A DNA stretch of 15,361 bases from Chloroflexota bacterium (GTDB lineage: Bacteria; Chloroflexota; Anaerolineae; UBA4142): positions 1 through 15,361 of the forward strand of contig JAMCRS010000201.1 of assembly GCA_023380675.1 (NCBI GenBank), given 5' to 3'. Position 1 is the first letter of the stretch. Each line of letters starts with the position of its first letter. Below, piece after piece: positions 7,225 through 14,428 of the stretch. A model generated the notes under the pieces. It was not told the DNA's origin, did no database searches, and worked only from the letters and a program-made list of their open reading frames with translations. A program made the translations under genes and the position numbers.

Positions 7225-7307
7225 AACAGGCGAACATCGCTGCCTGCCCGTTCTATTCCTGAAACGCACATTCTCGCACGTTCTCTAATTGCGCCGCGGC
7301 GCCAAGC

Positions 7308-7769
7308 TTACCGCGTCCGCTCTTTCGCCGCGCGCTCGATCTCTCTCGCGCTATCGCGCTTGGCGATCGCCTCGCGCTTGTCGTACTGCCTTTTGCCGCG
7401 CACGAGGCCGAGCTCGACCTTAGCGCGGTTCTTTTTCAGATACATGCGCAAAGGCACGACGGTGAGGCCTTTTTCCTGAACGCGCCCGGCCAGCTTGGCA
7501 ATCTCCTTGTGGTGGAGCAGGAGCTTGCGCTCGCGGTACGGATCGGCGTTCTCACGACTCGCCGGCTCGTACGGCGCGATGTGAACGTTCATCATCCACA
7601 TCTCGCCGTTGCGCATCAGCGCATACGAGTCACGCAGATTCACGCTGCCGGCCCGCACCGACTTGATCTCGGTGCCGGTGAGCGCGATCCCAGCCTCGTG
7701 CGTCTCCTCCACGAAATAGTCCTGGTACGCCTTGCGATTGCTCGCCAGGACTCGGACGCCCTCTGCCAT
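7308..7769 (-). CDS. smpB: SsrA-binding protein SmpB
   Basis: The 153-residue protein binds the tRNA-like domain of tmRNA and carries it into stalled ribosomes. The OB-fold core is complete: NRKAYQDYFVEETHEAGIALTGTEIKS at the N-terminus, then GSVNLRDSYA, then MNVHIAPYE. It is followed by HHKEIAKLAGRVQEKG, PLRMYLKKNRAKVELGLVRGKRQYDKRE and a basic tail that enters the mRNA channel. The ATG at 7769 overlaps the upstream protease stop in TGATG, so translation is coupled; a TTG one codon earlier is possible but less likely. SmpB is the third gene of a ctpA-ctpA-smpB operon. A GC palindrome (7291-7302) follows its stop, without a T-run. Its partner ssrA lies 2.8 kb downstream on the same strand. 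Confidence 0.96.
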   Translation of the reverse strand: MAEGVRVLASNRKAYQDYFVEETHEAGIALTGTEIKSVRAGSVNLRDSYALMRNGEMWMMNVHIAPYEPASRENADPYRERKLLLHHKEIAKLAGRVQEKGLTVVPLRMYLKKNRAKVELGLVRGKRQYDKREAIAKRDSAREIERAAKERTR

Positions 7770-8971
7770 CAATTGGCCTTGCCTTGAAGCACCTCGACCG
7801 CCTTGTCCAACTGCGGGTCTTGATTGTTTGCCACGTTGTCCGGTGTGAGCTGAATGACGATGTCCGGGGTCACTCCCACGTCGTTGATCTCATTCCCCTT
7901 GGGACTGAAAAAGTGTGCGATCGTGACGCGGAGCTCGGATTGATCGCTCAACGTATGCACGTTCTGGACCGAACCCTTGCCGTAGGTCTTGGTCCCGATC
8001 AACGTCGCCCGACCATAGTCCTTGATCGCGGCCGTGACGATCTCCGAGGCGCTGGCGGACCCTCCGTCGACGAGCACGACCATCGGGATACTGGTTGCCA
8101 TTCCGCCCCCTTTGGCCTTCAGCACCTGGGTGTTTCCGAGCTTGTCTTTCTCGATGACGACGGGCTGACCTTCCTTGATAAATTCGCTCGCGACGTCGAC
8201 TGCTTCGTTAAGGTAACCACCCGGGTCGCTGCGCAAATCAAATATCAGGCCGGTCGGGTTCTGCGGCAGCAGCTCGCCGAGCGCCGTCCGAATATCGTCG
8301 TCCGCGGTCGCTCCAAAATCGTTCAAGCGAAGATAGGCGATCTTGGTACCTTCGATCATCCGCGATTCGACGAACGGCGTGCGAATGGTGTCGCGAACGA
8401 TGCTGACGGTGAAATTGGGCTGCTTGGCGCGTTGGATGAGCAGCGTAACCGCGCTCCCCTTGGGGCCGCGAATGAGCAGTACGGCGGCGTTGACATCCAT
8501 GTTCTGAATGACCGTGCTCCCAACCTGAAGGATGACGTCGTTTGGCAGCAGCCCGGCCTTTTCGGCCGGCGAGCCTTTCAGCGGCGCGACGATTGTCAGC
8601 CGGCCTTCACGCATCTCGACGGTGGCGCCGATGCCTTCGAACGATCCCTGCAGTTGTGAGGAGCTGAGGGCTGCCAGCTTTGCATCGGTGAAGCCGGTGT
8701 GGGGGTCGCCGAGCGAATCGACCATTCCGGCTACCGCGCCGTTCACCATTGCCTGCTGGTCGGGGACCACGTAGAAATCGTGGACGACGTAGCCCCAGGC
8801 CTCCCAAAAGACGCCAAACGAGGACTTCCAGTCGGCGGGCGTATTGCTGTCCTGGGTGATCGCGGGTGGATACAGCGTCCGGCTGGTAGCAAAGCCGCTG
8901 GCAAAAGCGCCGGCGACGACGACGATTGAGAGGACCGCGATGACCGTAACCCGTAGAATAGCGCGAATCAT
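7769..8971 (-). CDS. S41-family C-terminal (tail-specific) processing protease, second paralogue
   Basis: The 400-residue protease has one N-terminal membrane segment (about residues 6-29), placing the catalytic part outside the cytoplasm. An FWEAW region and the LGDPHTGF motif precede a PDZ domain (about 110-195) that binds substrate C-termini. The S41 core then carries the Ser-Lys dyad: Ser307 in GGSASASEI, Lys332 in TYGKGSVQ and Gln336, with the 25-residue Ser-Lys spacing of CtpB/Prc. All key residues are present. I chose ATG at 8971 with AGGTG six bases upstream, separated by one base from the previous stop; a GTG at 8980 would overlap the upstream gene. Its stop overlaps the smpB start, so a role tied to tagged or failed proteins is plausible but inferred. 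Confidence 0.93.
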   Translation of the reverse strand: MIRAILRVTVIAVLSIVVVAGAFASGFATSRTLYPPAITQDSNTPADWKSSFGVFWEAWGYVVHDFYVVPDQQAMVNGAVAGMVDSLGDPHTGFTDAKLAALSSSQLQGSFEGIGATVEMREGRLTIVAPLKGSPAEKAGLLPNDVILQVGSTVIQNMDVNAAVLLIRGPKGSAVTLLIQRAKQPNFTVSIVRDTIRTPFVESRMIEGTKIAYLRLNDFGATADDDIRTALGELLPQNPTGLIFDLRSDPGGYLNEAVDVASEFIKEGQPVVIEKDKLGNTQVLKAKGGGMATSIPMVVLVDGGSASASEIVTAAIKDYGRATLIGTKTYGKGSVQNVHTLSDQSELRVTIAHFFSPKGNEINDVGVTPDIVIQLTPDNVANNQDPQLDKAVEVLQGKAN

Positions 8972-8972
8972 T

Positions 8973-10166
8973 CTATGCACCTTTCTTCAGATAGTCGATC
9001 GCACGATTCAGTTGCGGGTCGATCGATTTGGCGATGTCGTCGTCGGTCAGCGGTACCGCGATGTCCGGCTGCAGGCCGGTGCCTTCTATCTCGGTGTGCT
9101 TGGGGGTATACCACGTTGCGATCGTGATGTGCAGTGCAGAACCGTCGCTGAGTTGTTTGATTTCTTGCACGGACCCTTTGCCGAACGTCGGCTCCCCGAT
9201 CAGGACGGCGCGTTTATAGTCCTTGAGAGCGCCGGCGAGGATTTCGGCTGCGCTGGCGGTGCCGCTGTTGACGAGGACGGCCACCGGTAGATCGGTCGCG
9301 CCGCGGCTGCTGCCGGCGTTGTAGGATTTTTCAGAGCCGTCGCGGTACTTTTCGTAGACGACCACGTCGTTGTTCTTGAGGAATTGCCCGGCAATGTCCA
9401 GGACCGGATCAGGGAACAGGCCGCCCGGATTGTTTCTCAAGTCGAGCACGAGCCCCGTCATGTTCTGCGATTTGAGAGTGTCGAGTGCCTTGGAGAATTC
9501 GTTGGCCGTCTCGGCGGTCTCGAGCGAGACCTTGATGTAGCCGTACGACGTGCCGGGAAGCATTTTCGAGTCGACAGTGGGCAGGGAATAAGTCTCACGC
9601 GTCAACGTCTGCGTGATCGGAGTATCGACGCCGATGCGGTGGATCGTCAATGTGACGGTGGTGCCGGTCGTGCCGCGCAGCTGCGCAGCGGCCTCGACGG
9701 CTGTCATGGGCTGCTGAGTCAGATCGCGGTCGTCGATCTTGAGGATGATGTCGCCGGACCGAATGCCGGCCTTGTCGGCCGGTGAGTTGGGCACCGGCGA
9801 GATGACGGTCAGCAGATCGTCCCGCACGTCGATATTGAGCCCGACGTCTCCGGTATTACCCTGAAGGTTCGCCTGCTCGTTCTTGGCTGGCTCGGGCTCG
9901 ACCAGCACGGTGTGCGGGTCGCCCAGACCGTGGAGCATCCCTTGGATCGCGCCGTGGGTCATCACCAGTGGACTGGGAATGGTGCCGTAATACTCGCCCT
10001 TGATTATGTTCCAAGCTTCCCAAAAGATGCGGAATTGACTAGGGACATTCGTTGCCGGCTGGTTCTTGACGAGATAATAGTTGAGTCCGAAACCGGCCAT
10101 GTAGGCGACCGACATGACGAGGCCTGCCACGACCACCATCGTCGCCAAACGCACGACAGCGCGCAT
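8973..10166 (-). CDS. S41-family C-terminal (tail-specific) processing protease, first paralogue
   Basis: The 397-residue protease has the same plan as its downstream neighbour: a membrane anchor (about residues 7-32), FWEAW, LGDPHT (81-86), a PDZ domain (about 105-190) and the S41 core. The catalytic set is intact: Ser305 in SGTASAAEI, Lys330 in FGKGSVQ and Gln334. The LDLRNNPGG turn is canonical. The two paralogues differ mostly in the region after FWEAW and in the PDZ groove, so they may read different C-termini. I chose ATG at 10166, with a GAGAGG site six bases upstream, over the GTG at 10184, which lies closer to the predicted transcription start. It is the first gene of the operon ending in smpB. 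Confidence 0.93.
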   Translation of the reverse strand: MRAVVRLATMVVVAGLVMSVAYMAGFGLNYYLVKNQPATNVPSQFRIFWEAWNIIKGEYYGTIPSPLVMTHGAIQGMLHGLGDPHTVLVEPEPAKNEQANLQGNTGDVGLNIDVRDDLLTVISPVPNSPADKAGIRSGDIILKIDDRDLTQQPMTAVEAAAQLRGTTGTTVTLTIHRIGVDTPITQTLTRETYSLPTVDSKMLPGTSYGYIKVSLETAETANEFSKALDTLKSQNMTGLVLDLRNNPGGLFPDPVLDIAGQFLKNNDVVVYEKYRDGSEKSYNAGSSRGATDLPVAVLVNSGTASAAEILAGALKDYKRAVLIGEPTFGKGSVQEIKQLSDGSALHITIATWYTPKHTEIEGTGLQPDIAVPLTDDDIAKSIDPQLNRAIDYLKKGA

Positions 10167-10201
10167 ACTGGTCCTCTCTCTCACTTACGAATATGTCGAA
10201 C

Positions 10202-10230
10202 ATTCTAGCACAAAAGGGATGAGCCGACAA
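10202..10230 (-). promoter_or_regulatory. Promoter of the ctp-ctp-smpB operon
   Basis: On the minus strand TTGTCG (10230-10225) and TAGAAT (10207-10202) are separated by 17 bases. Transcription should begin near 10195, about 30 bases before the ATG at 10166. Confidence 0.7.
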
Positions 10231-10458
10231 CAGGCGACCTCTCTCTCCTCGGTTTCCCTTCGGGGATCTTCGACCCGTCGGGGAGAGGAGGCTCGCGACA
10301 CAATTCGTGGCGAGGCGTCGCGCGGATGGACCTTTTTACAGAAGGGGTGCCAATTGATTGCGCTTACGTTGCGCTTCCGACCACGTGGTCGGTGTCAAGC
10401 GATATGGCTCTGCTTTTGATTTATCTGTGGAATCTGCGCAATCTGCGGATAAAGAGTT
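10231..10458. other. Intergenic region downstream of xer, with hairpin
   Basis: No gene is visible. CTCTCTCC (10241-10248) can pair with GGGGAGAG (10280-10287), one G-U, making a long-loop hairpin that resembles decayed ends of small repeat elements. It lacks a T-run, so I do not call it a terminator. The remainder is unremarkable apart from the nine-base tandem repeat near 10422-10448. Confidence 0.4.
10422..10448. repeat. Nine-base tandem repeat AATCTGYGN, three units
   Basis: TATCTGTGG, AATCTGCGC and AATCTGCGG lie head to tail just past the xer stop codon. The unit matches the pair at 6977-6994. Confidence 0.5.
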
Positions 10459-11496
10459 TTAGCCCGATGCTGTCGAGTCCTCATCCTGTTCCTTCGGCTC
10501 GTACTTGAACACGGTGCGGTGCGCGTCTCTAAGCCGCTTACTCGAAACCTTGGCATAGATGCGCGTGGTCGCCGGAGACGAGTGGCCGAGCATGTCCTGC
10601 ACGAGCGCGAGGTCGCCGGTCGCCTCGAGCATCTTGGTGGCGAACGCGTGGCGGAGCGAGTGGGGCGTCATGGCGATCTCGATCTCTGCATCGCGCGCCA
10701 GCTTGCCAAACACCAGCCGCACCGAGTCAGTGGTCAGAGGCAGGACTCGGCTGCCGGCGCGTCGATCGTGCCGGGCGAATAAAGGGAGCTCGTACATGGC
10801 GCGGCCGCGGGCTCCATCGGCGCGCGCTTTGAGGTACGATTGCATGGCATTCCACGCCTCATCGTCAAAGTAGACGACACGCTGCTTGCCGCCTTTGCCC
10901 GTTACGCGCGCAGTGTGCTGCCGATAGTCGAGATTATCGCGTCTCAGGCCGACAAGCTCCCCGACGCGCATGCCGGACGACCTCAGCGCCTCCAGCATCG
11001 CAATGTCCCGCAGACGGGCGAGGTCGAGCCGCGGCCGCCGGGGTTGGACCTTGACGCGGCGTGCCGCAGCGAGGAGCGCCCGGACTGCCTCCTCGGGCGG
11101 GAGCTTGGGCAGCGGACGATGAAATCCACGACGGTAGAGGCGATATGCTTCGCGCATTCTCTCCATGTCGGACGCAGAAACGTCCACGATGCGCTCACGT
11201 AGAAGGTAGGAATAGAACCGAGAGGCGCTCGCGAGATAGGTCCGCAGCGTCGATTTAGCGATCGGGCCATCGGCATTGGCCAATGCGCCCGGCCTCGCCT
11301 CGCTCAACCACCTGGCATAGTCGAGTGCGTCGTCGACGCTCAGACGTGAGGCCGGAAATGCAGCAGAGCGGCGGGTAGTTGAAATGAACTCTATGAACCG
11401 CTTCAGTCCTTGAGAATACGTCTCGACCGTCTGAGCGGATTGCCCAACTGCAAGATCCCGCAAATAGTTGGCGATGGCTTGTTTGATCGTTAGCAT
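10459..11496 (-). CDS. xerC: XerC/XerD-like tyrosine recombinase
   Basis: The 345-residue protein has the SAM-like N-terminal DNA-binding domain (about 1-115) and a complete catalytic domain: Arg177 in SSGMRVGEL, Lys201 in TGKGGKQR, His279 and Arg282 in HSLRH, His305 in LGHSS and the nucleophile Tyr314 in RIYAKV. Xer proteins resolve chromosome dimers at dif sites; relatives act in integrons and mobile elements. No attachment site, repeat pair or cargo that would mark an integrative element is seen nearby, so the housekeeping role is somewhat more likely, but only one Xer is in view. It is about 40 residues longer than E. coli XerC, partly from a linker insertion near 120-160 and an acidic tail. 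The mRNA has a leader of about 90 bases; CCGGAG lies about 11 bases before the ATG. Confidence 0.88.
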   Translation of the reverse strand: MLTIKQAIANYLRDLAVGQSAQTVETYSQGLKRFIEFISTTRRSAAFPASRLSVDDALDYARWLSEARPGALANADGPIAKSTLRTYLASASRFYSYLLRERIVDVSASDMERMREAYRLYRRGFHRPLPKLPPEEAVRALLAAARRVKVQPRRPRLDLARLRDIAMLEALRSSGMRVGELVGLRRDNLDYRQHTARVTGKGGKQRVVYFDDEAWNAMQSYLKARADGARGRAMYELPLFARHDRRAGSRVLPLTTDSVRLVFGKLARDAEIEIAMTPHSLRHAFATKMLEATGDLALVQDMLGHSSPATTRIYAKVSSKRLRDAHRTVFKYEPKEQDEDSTASG

Positions 11497-11591
11497 AAGG
11501 TGATTTGCTCCGGCGGGGCAGTGGGGGACAGCTCCTAAAGACTCCCCGGGAATAGCATGTGCCTTTACTCGTCTGAATCTACATTAACCTG

Positions 11592-11620
11592 AGTATAGCA
11601 CATGTTAGTTCCGCGGTCAA
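11592..11620 (-). promoter_or_regulatory. Promoter of the xer gene
   Basis: TTGACC (11620-11615) and TATACT (11597-11592) stand 17 bases apart on the minus strand. The leader to the ATG at 11496 is about 90 bases. Confidence 0.7.
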
Positions 11621-11626
11621 ATTACC

Positions 11627-11655
11627 TTGACGTAAAGAAAGATTGGCGATATTCT
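11627..11655 (+). promoter_or_regulatory. Promoter of the NnrS-like gene
   Basis: TTGACG (11627-11632) and TATTCT (11650-11655) stand 17 bases apart. The predicted transcription start (about 11662) is only some eight bases before the ATG at 11670 and no Shine-Dalgarno sequence is present, so the mRNA would be nearly leaderless. The -35 boxes of the two divergent promoters are six bases apart. Confidence 0.65.
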
Positions 11656-11669
11656 GCATGTGCTGAATT

Positions 11670-13073
11670 ATGCCCTCTTCGCAACGGATCCACGAACCGT
11701 TCGTTCTAGCTGCTCTTGGAATCGCACTGACCGCCGGCTTCGGGTATGCTGCGATCATCGCGGCAACGCTTGCGGTCAGTAATGCGACCGGAGGAGGCGT
11801 TCTTCTTGGAACCTGGTGGATCGCATTGGTCCAGGCGCACGGACATGCCCAGCTGTTCGGCTGGGCTGGTCTTTTCATTGCCGGCGTCGGTCTCTTCTTC
11901 CTTCCTCGCCTGCGCGGCACGACGCTGGCGCGGGCTGGAGTTGCTCCGTGGGCGCTGGGTCTTTTGGCGTGCGGGATCTCGTTCCGTGTTGTCTGCCAGC
12001 CTCTACTTGCCGTTGCAGAGACATCTATCCCTCCTCAGCTCACTTTTGTGACTCTGGGACGACTTGGGCTCGCTTCGTCGGCCGTGCTTGAGCTGGTCGG
12101 ATATGCGCTGGTCGTCCTGATGCTTGCCAGCTCTTTTCGCCGCGCCCCGCGATTAACGCCCAGCTCGCCGTTCGTCCCGGTGCGTGGTTTCCTCGTCCTC
12201 TCGTTCGCATCGATTACCGCGGCGGTTCTGCTCGACGTGATCCTGTGCGTTGGCGCTGCCCTACAATCCACCTACATTTTTCCATCGAGCCTGGACGATG
12301 CGCTCAATCATTTGGCGATCTATGGGTTCGTCATACCGATTGCGATCGCTCTCTCGATCCGAAATCTACCGCTCTTTATGCGGCTCGCGTTTCCACCCAA
12401 GGAATTGCTCGGTCCTATTCTGTTCGTCTATGCGGTCGGATTGGCGTTGCGAGTGGCATCGTTGATAGAACAACAGTTCACTTACCTTGCCGTTTCGTCT
12501 CGTATCGGCGGCATCGGTCAACTGCTCGAAGGGACCGCTCTGCTCTTCTTTGTGTGGGAGTTCGATGTGCTGCTTCGACGGAAGACGTCCTGGCTGGTGA
12601 GCCGAACTCCACCACCCCCAGGCTATGTCGAGAGTCGCAGACCGACACGCGCCGGATATCCCGACTATGGCGAATACGGGCGATTCGAGCTGCTGGTTAT
12701 CAGCGCGTTTGCCTGGTTGGCGTTTGCTGCAGCCGTCATGACGGCGACCGGTATTGGAGCGGTACTCGGCCTCAATCTGCCGGTCAACCCCGACGTCGAG
12801 CACCACGCGATCACAGTGGGATTTGTTACTTTGTTGATCTTTGCGATGGCGGCGCGGATGCTGCCGGGATTTTCGGGCAAGCGAGCCGTTGCGAGCCCGC
12901 GTCTCGTTCTGGCAACAGCCTGCCTGGGAAACCTGGCGGCGATCTTTCGAGTCCTGCCGCTGTTTGCGACGGCGTTCGTACCGGCCGAAGCGGCATTCGG
13001 GATTTCCGGCGCAGTGGGCTGGGCGGCGGTAGCTTGTCTGGCCGTCAATTTGTGGCGGACGTGGCGGTTGTAA
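11670..13073 (+). CDS. NnrS-like / heme-copper-oxidase-I-like polytopic membrane protein
   Basis: The 467-residue protein has about twelve hydrophobic segments. Histidines fall at the ends of such segments, as in heme-binding membrane proteins: His57 and His59 in QAHGHAQLFGW, His214 in NHLAIYGF and His378-His379 in EHHAITVGFVTLLIFAMAARMLPGFSG. The HxH...GxxG pattern and the last motif recall NnrS, a heme- and copper-containing protein tied to nitric oxide stress, and distantly the catalytic subunit of heme-copper oxidases. The copper-ligand tyrosine-histidine pair of true oxidases is not evident. No nitrite or nitric oxide reductase gene is nearby, so the substrate is unknown. It lacks a ribosome site and is probably translated from a leaderless message. 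A proline-rich cytoplasmic-type loop spans about 308-336. Confidence 0.65.
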   Translation: MPSSQRIHEPFVLAALGIALTAGFGYAAIIAATLAVSNATGGGVLLGTWWIALVQAHGHAQLFGWAGLFIAGVGLFFLPRLRGTTLARAGVAPWALGLLACGISFRVVCQPLLAVAETSIPPQLTFVTLGRLGLASSAVLELVGYALVVLMLASSFRRAPRLTPSSPFVPVRGFLVLSFASITAAVLLDVILCVGAALQSTYIFPSSLDDALNHLAIYGFVIPIAIALSIRNLPLFMRLAFPPKELLGPILFVYAVGLALRVASLIEQQFTYLAVSSRIGGIGQLLEGTALLFFVWEFDVLLRRKTSWLVSRTPPPPGYVESRRPTRAGYPDYGEYGRFELLVISAFAWLAFAAAVMTATGIGAVLGLNLPVNPDVEHHAITVGFVTLLIFAMAARMLPGFSGKRAVASPRLVLATACLGNLAAIFRVLPLFATAFVPAEAAFGISGAVGWAAVACLAVNLWRTWRL

Positions 13074-13129
13074 CCATACGGCGTGTACGGCATCCAAAGC
13101 AAGACACTCTACTGTGGAGGCGTGACTGG

Positions 13130-13522
13130 ATGGAACTAACGGTTGACTTTCCCGGCGGCGCGCGGGTCGACGCGCATTTTAGGGGCCATGACCTGAAAAC
13201 GGACCAACTTCCGGCTGACACGGCGCCGATGCCGTTCGAGCTTTTCCTCGCTTCGATCGGCACGTGCGCTGGAATCTACGTTCTGGGGTTTTGCCAGCAG
13301 CGCAAGATCCCAACCGATGGTATACGGATCGTGCAGCAGATGGAGAACGACCCGGCAACTGGACTGGTGGGCAAGATCTATCTCGATATACAGCTGCCCC
13401 CGGACTTTCCGGAAAAGTACAAGGGCGCGGTCATTCGCTCGGCGGAACAGTGCAAGGTCAAAAAGACACTCGAGCACCCGCCGGCGTTCCAAGTGACGAC
13501 GAGCGTTCGAGTCCCGGCCTAA
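13130..13522 (+). CDS. OsmC/YhfA-family protein
   Basis: The 130-residue protein matches the OsmC fold. PMPFELFLASIGTCAGIYV holds the first conserved cysteine (Cys46) at the start of the central helix, and EQCKVKKTLEHPP holds the second (Cys98). OsmC and Ohr proteins reduce organic peroxides through such a cysteine pair; YhfA-like members, which this resembles in length and in the CxVxKTL pattern, lack a proven function, so peroxidase activity is only possible. The frame is open much further upstream through the preceding gene, but the ATG at 13130 has GGAGG nine bases upstream and the family begins here. It lies 56 bases after the NnrS-like gene and may be co-transcribed with it. A hairpin follows the stop codon. 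Confidence 0.85.
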   Translation: MELTVDFPGGARVDAHFRGHDLKTDQLPADTAPMPFELFLASIGTCAGIYVLGFCQQRKIPTDGIRIVQQMENDPATGLVGKIYLDIQLPPDFPEKYKGAVIRSAEQCKVKKTLEHPPAFQVTTSVRVPA

Positions 13523-13525
13523 ATG

Positions 13526-13561
13526 GCAGCTCCCGGAGGTCCGTTTGCCCCCGGGAGCTGC
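13526..13561. terminator. Stem-loop between convergent osmC-like and ppk2 genes
   Basis: GCAGCTCCCGG (13526-13536) pairs perfectly with CCGGGAGCTGC (13551-13561) around a 14-base loop. There is no T-run on either side, so it may be a weak bidirectional terminator or an mRNA-end-protecting hairpin. Confidence 0.5.
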
Positions 13562-13610
13562 TGCAAGCTGGTTGGAATCCAGACTATTCCTTGTTCCTCC
13601 TTGCCGATTC

Positions 13611-14414
13611 CTAGCGAACCGTGATCTGGTCCAACCCCTCGGCCGGCTTGGGGTACTCCATCTTCAGGCTTTTGAGCGCGTCGACGATCACGTTGGAGAC
13701 GACCAGATTCCGATACCACTTGCGGTTGGACGGAACGATGTACCACGGCGCCCACGCCGTACTCGTCTCACTCAATGCATCCTGGTACGCCTTCATGTAC
13801 TCTGGCCAGAGCTTGCGCTCCTTGAGGTCGTCCGGGTTGAACTTCCAATGTTTGCTCGCGTCCCTCAGCCGGTCCTCCAACCGGTTCTTCTGCTCGTCGG
13901 CGTCGACGTGCAGAAAGAACTTGCGAATCATCGTGCCCTCGTTCGCCAGCATTTCCTCAAAGTGGTTGATCTCGGAGTAGCGGGCGCGCCACACCTTGGG
14001 GTCGACCAATTTGTGGACCCGCACGATGAGGACATCCTCGTAATGGCTCCGATTGAAGATCACCATCTCGCCCTTGGCCGGCGTCTGCGCGTGGATTCGC
14101 CACAAATAGTCGTGATCCAGCTCTTCGGAGGTCGGCGTCTTGAAGCTGGCGACGTGCACGCCTTGCGGATTCACGCCCTGAAACACGTGGCGGATCGTCC
14201 CGTCCTTGCCGGCCGTGTCCATTCCCTGCAGCACGATGAGAAGTCGATGCCGGTGCTCGGCATATAGGAGCTCCTGCAAAGTGTCCAGGTCGGCGCAAAG
14301 CTGGTTCAGTCGTTTCTCGCCGCTTTTTTTGCTCCCCTCGAACGCGCTGTTGTCGTTCGGATCGAATGCGTCGAGATCGACCGGGGCGCCGGGCTTGACG
14401 CGATAGCGTTCCAC
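13611..14414 (-). CDS. ppk2: Polyphosphate kinase 2 family (polyphosphate:nucleotide phosphotransferase)
   Basis: The 267-residue protein has the one-domain PPK2 fold, a P-loop kinase that uses polyphosphate to phosphorylate AMP or ADP (and in reverse can make polyphosphate). Walker A is GMDTAGKDG (64-72), Walker B lies in GEMVIFNRSHYEDVLI (115-130) with the NRSHYED signature, and the lid region around RKLWPEYMKAYQDAL and APWYIVPSNRKWYRN is complete. The short length and lack of a second domain suggest the class I or III type; AMP versus ADP preference cannot be fixed by eye. I chose the GTG at 14414 because GGAGGA lies six bases upstream. An ATG at 14432 would give an ATGA overlap with the hflX stop but has no ribosome site. 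It is co-transcribed with hflX. Confidence 0.9.
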   Translation of the reverse strand: MERYRVKPGAPVDLDAFDPNDNSAFEGSKKSGEKRLNQLCADLDTLQELLYAEHRHRLLIVLQGMDTAGKDGTIRHVFQGVNPQGVHVASFKTPTSEELDHDYLWRIHAQTPAKGEMVIFNRSHYEDVLIVRVHKLVDPKVWRARYSEINHFEEMLANEGTMIRKFFLHVDADEQKNRLEDRLRDASKHWKFNPDDLKERKLWPEYMKAYQDALSETSTAWAPWYIVPSNRKWYRNLVVSNVIVDALKSLKMEYPKPAEGLDQITVR

Positions 14415-14428
14415 GATGTCTCCTCCGA

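Larger units (their letters stand above)
11555..11663. promoter_or_regulatory. Three copies of a GCATGTGC motif around divergent promoters
   Basis: GCATGTGC is at 11555-11562 and again at 11656-11663; GCACATGT, which is its reverse complement with one change, is at 11598-11605. The middle copy abuts the xer -10 box, the right copy follows the -10 box of the NnrS-like gene directly and covers its predicted start, and the left copy lies in the xer leader. The layout suggests an operator for a shared repressor; this is inference. Confidence 0.35.

Noticed and set aside
7291..7302. GCGCCGCGGCGC palindrome after the smpB stop as a terminator
   Set aside because: The stem would be very short with a tight loop and there is no T-run.
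11580..11611. Possible dif-like recombination site beside xer
   Set aside because: Partial inverted similarity (CTACATTA versus CTAACATG) exists, but the 11-6-11 arm symmetry of dif is not met, and the segment is better read as promoter and operator.
12245..13129. Long in-frame upstream extension of the osmC-like gene
   Set aside because: It is out of frame with the NnrS-like gene, is Arg/Ser-rich, and the OsmC family starts at the ATG at 13130, which has its own ribosome site.
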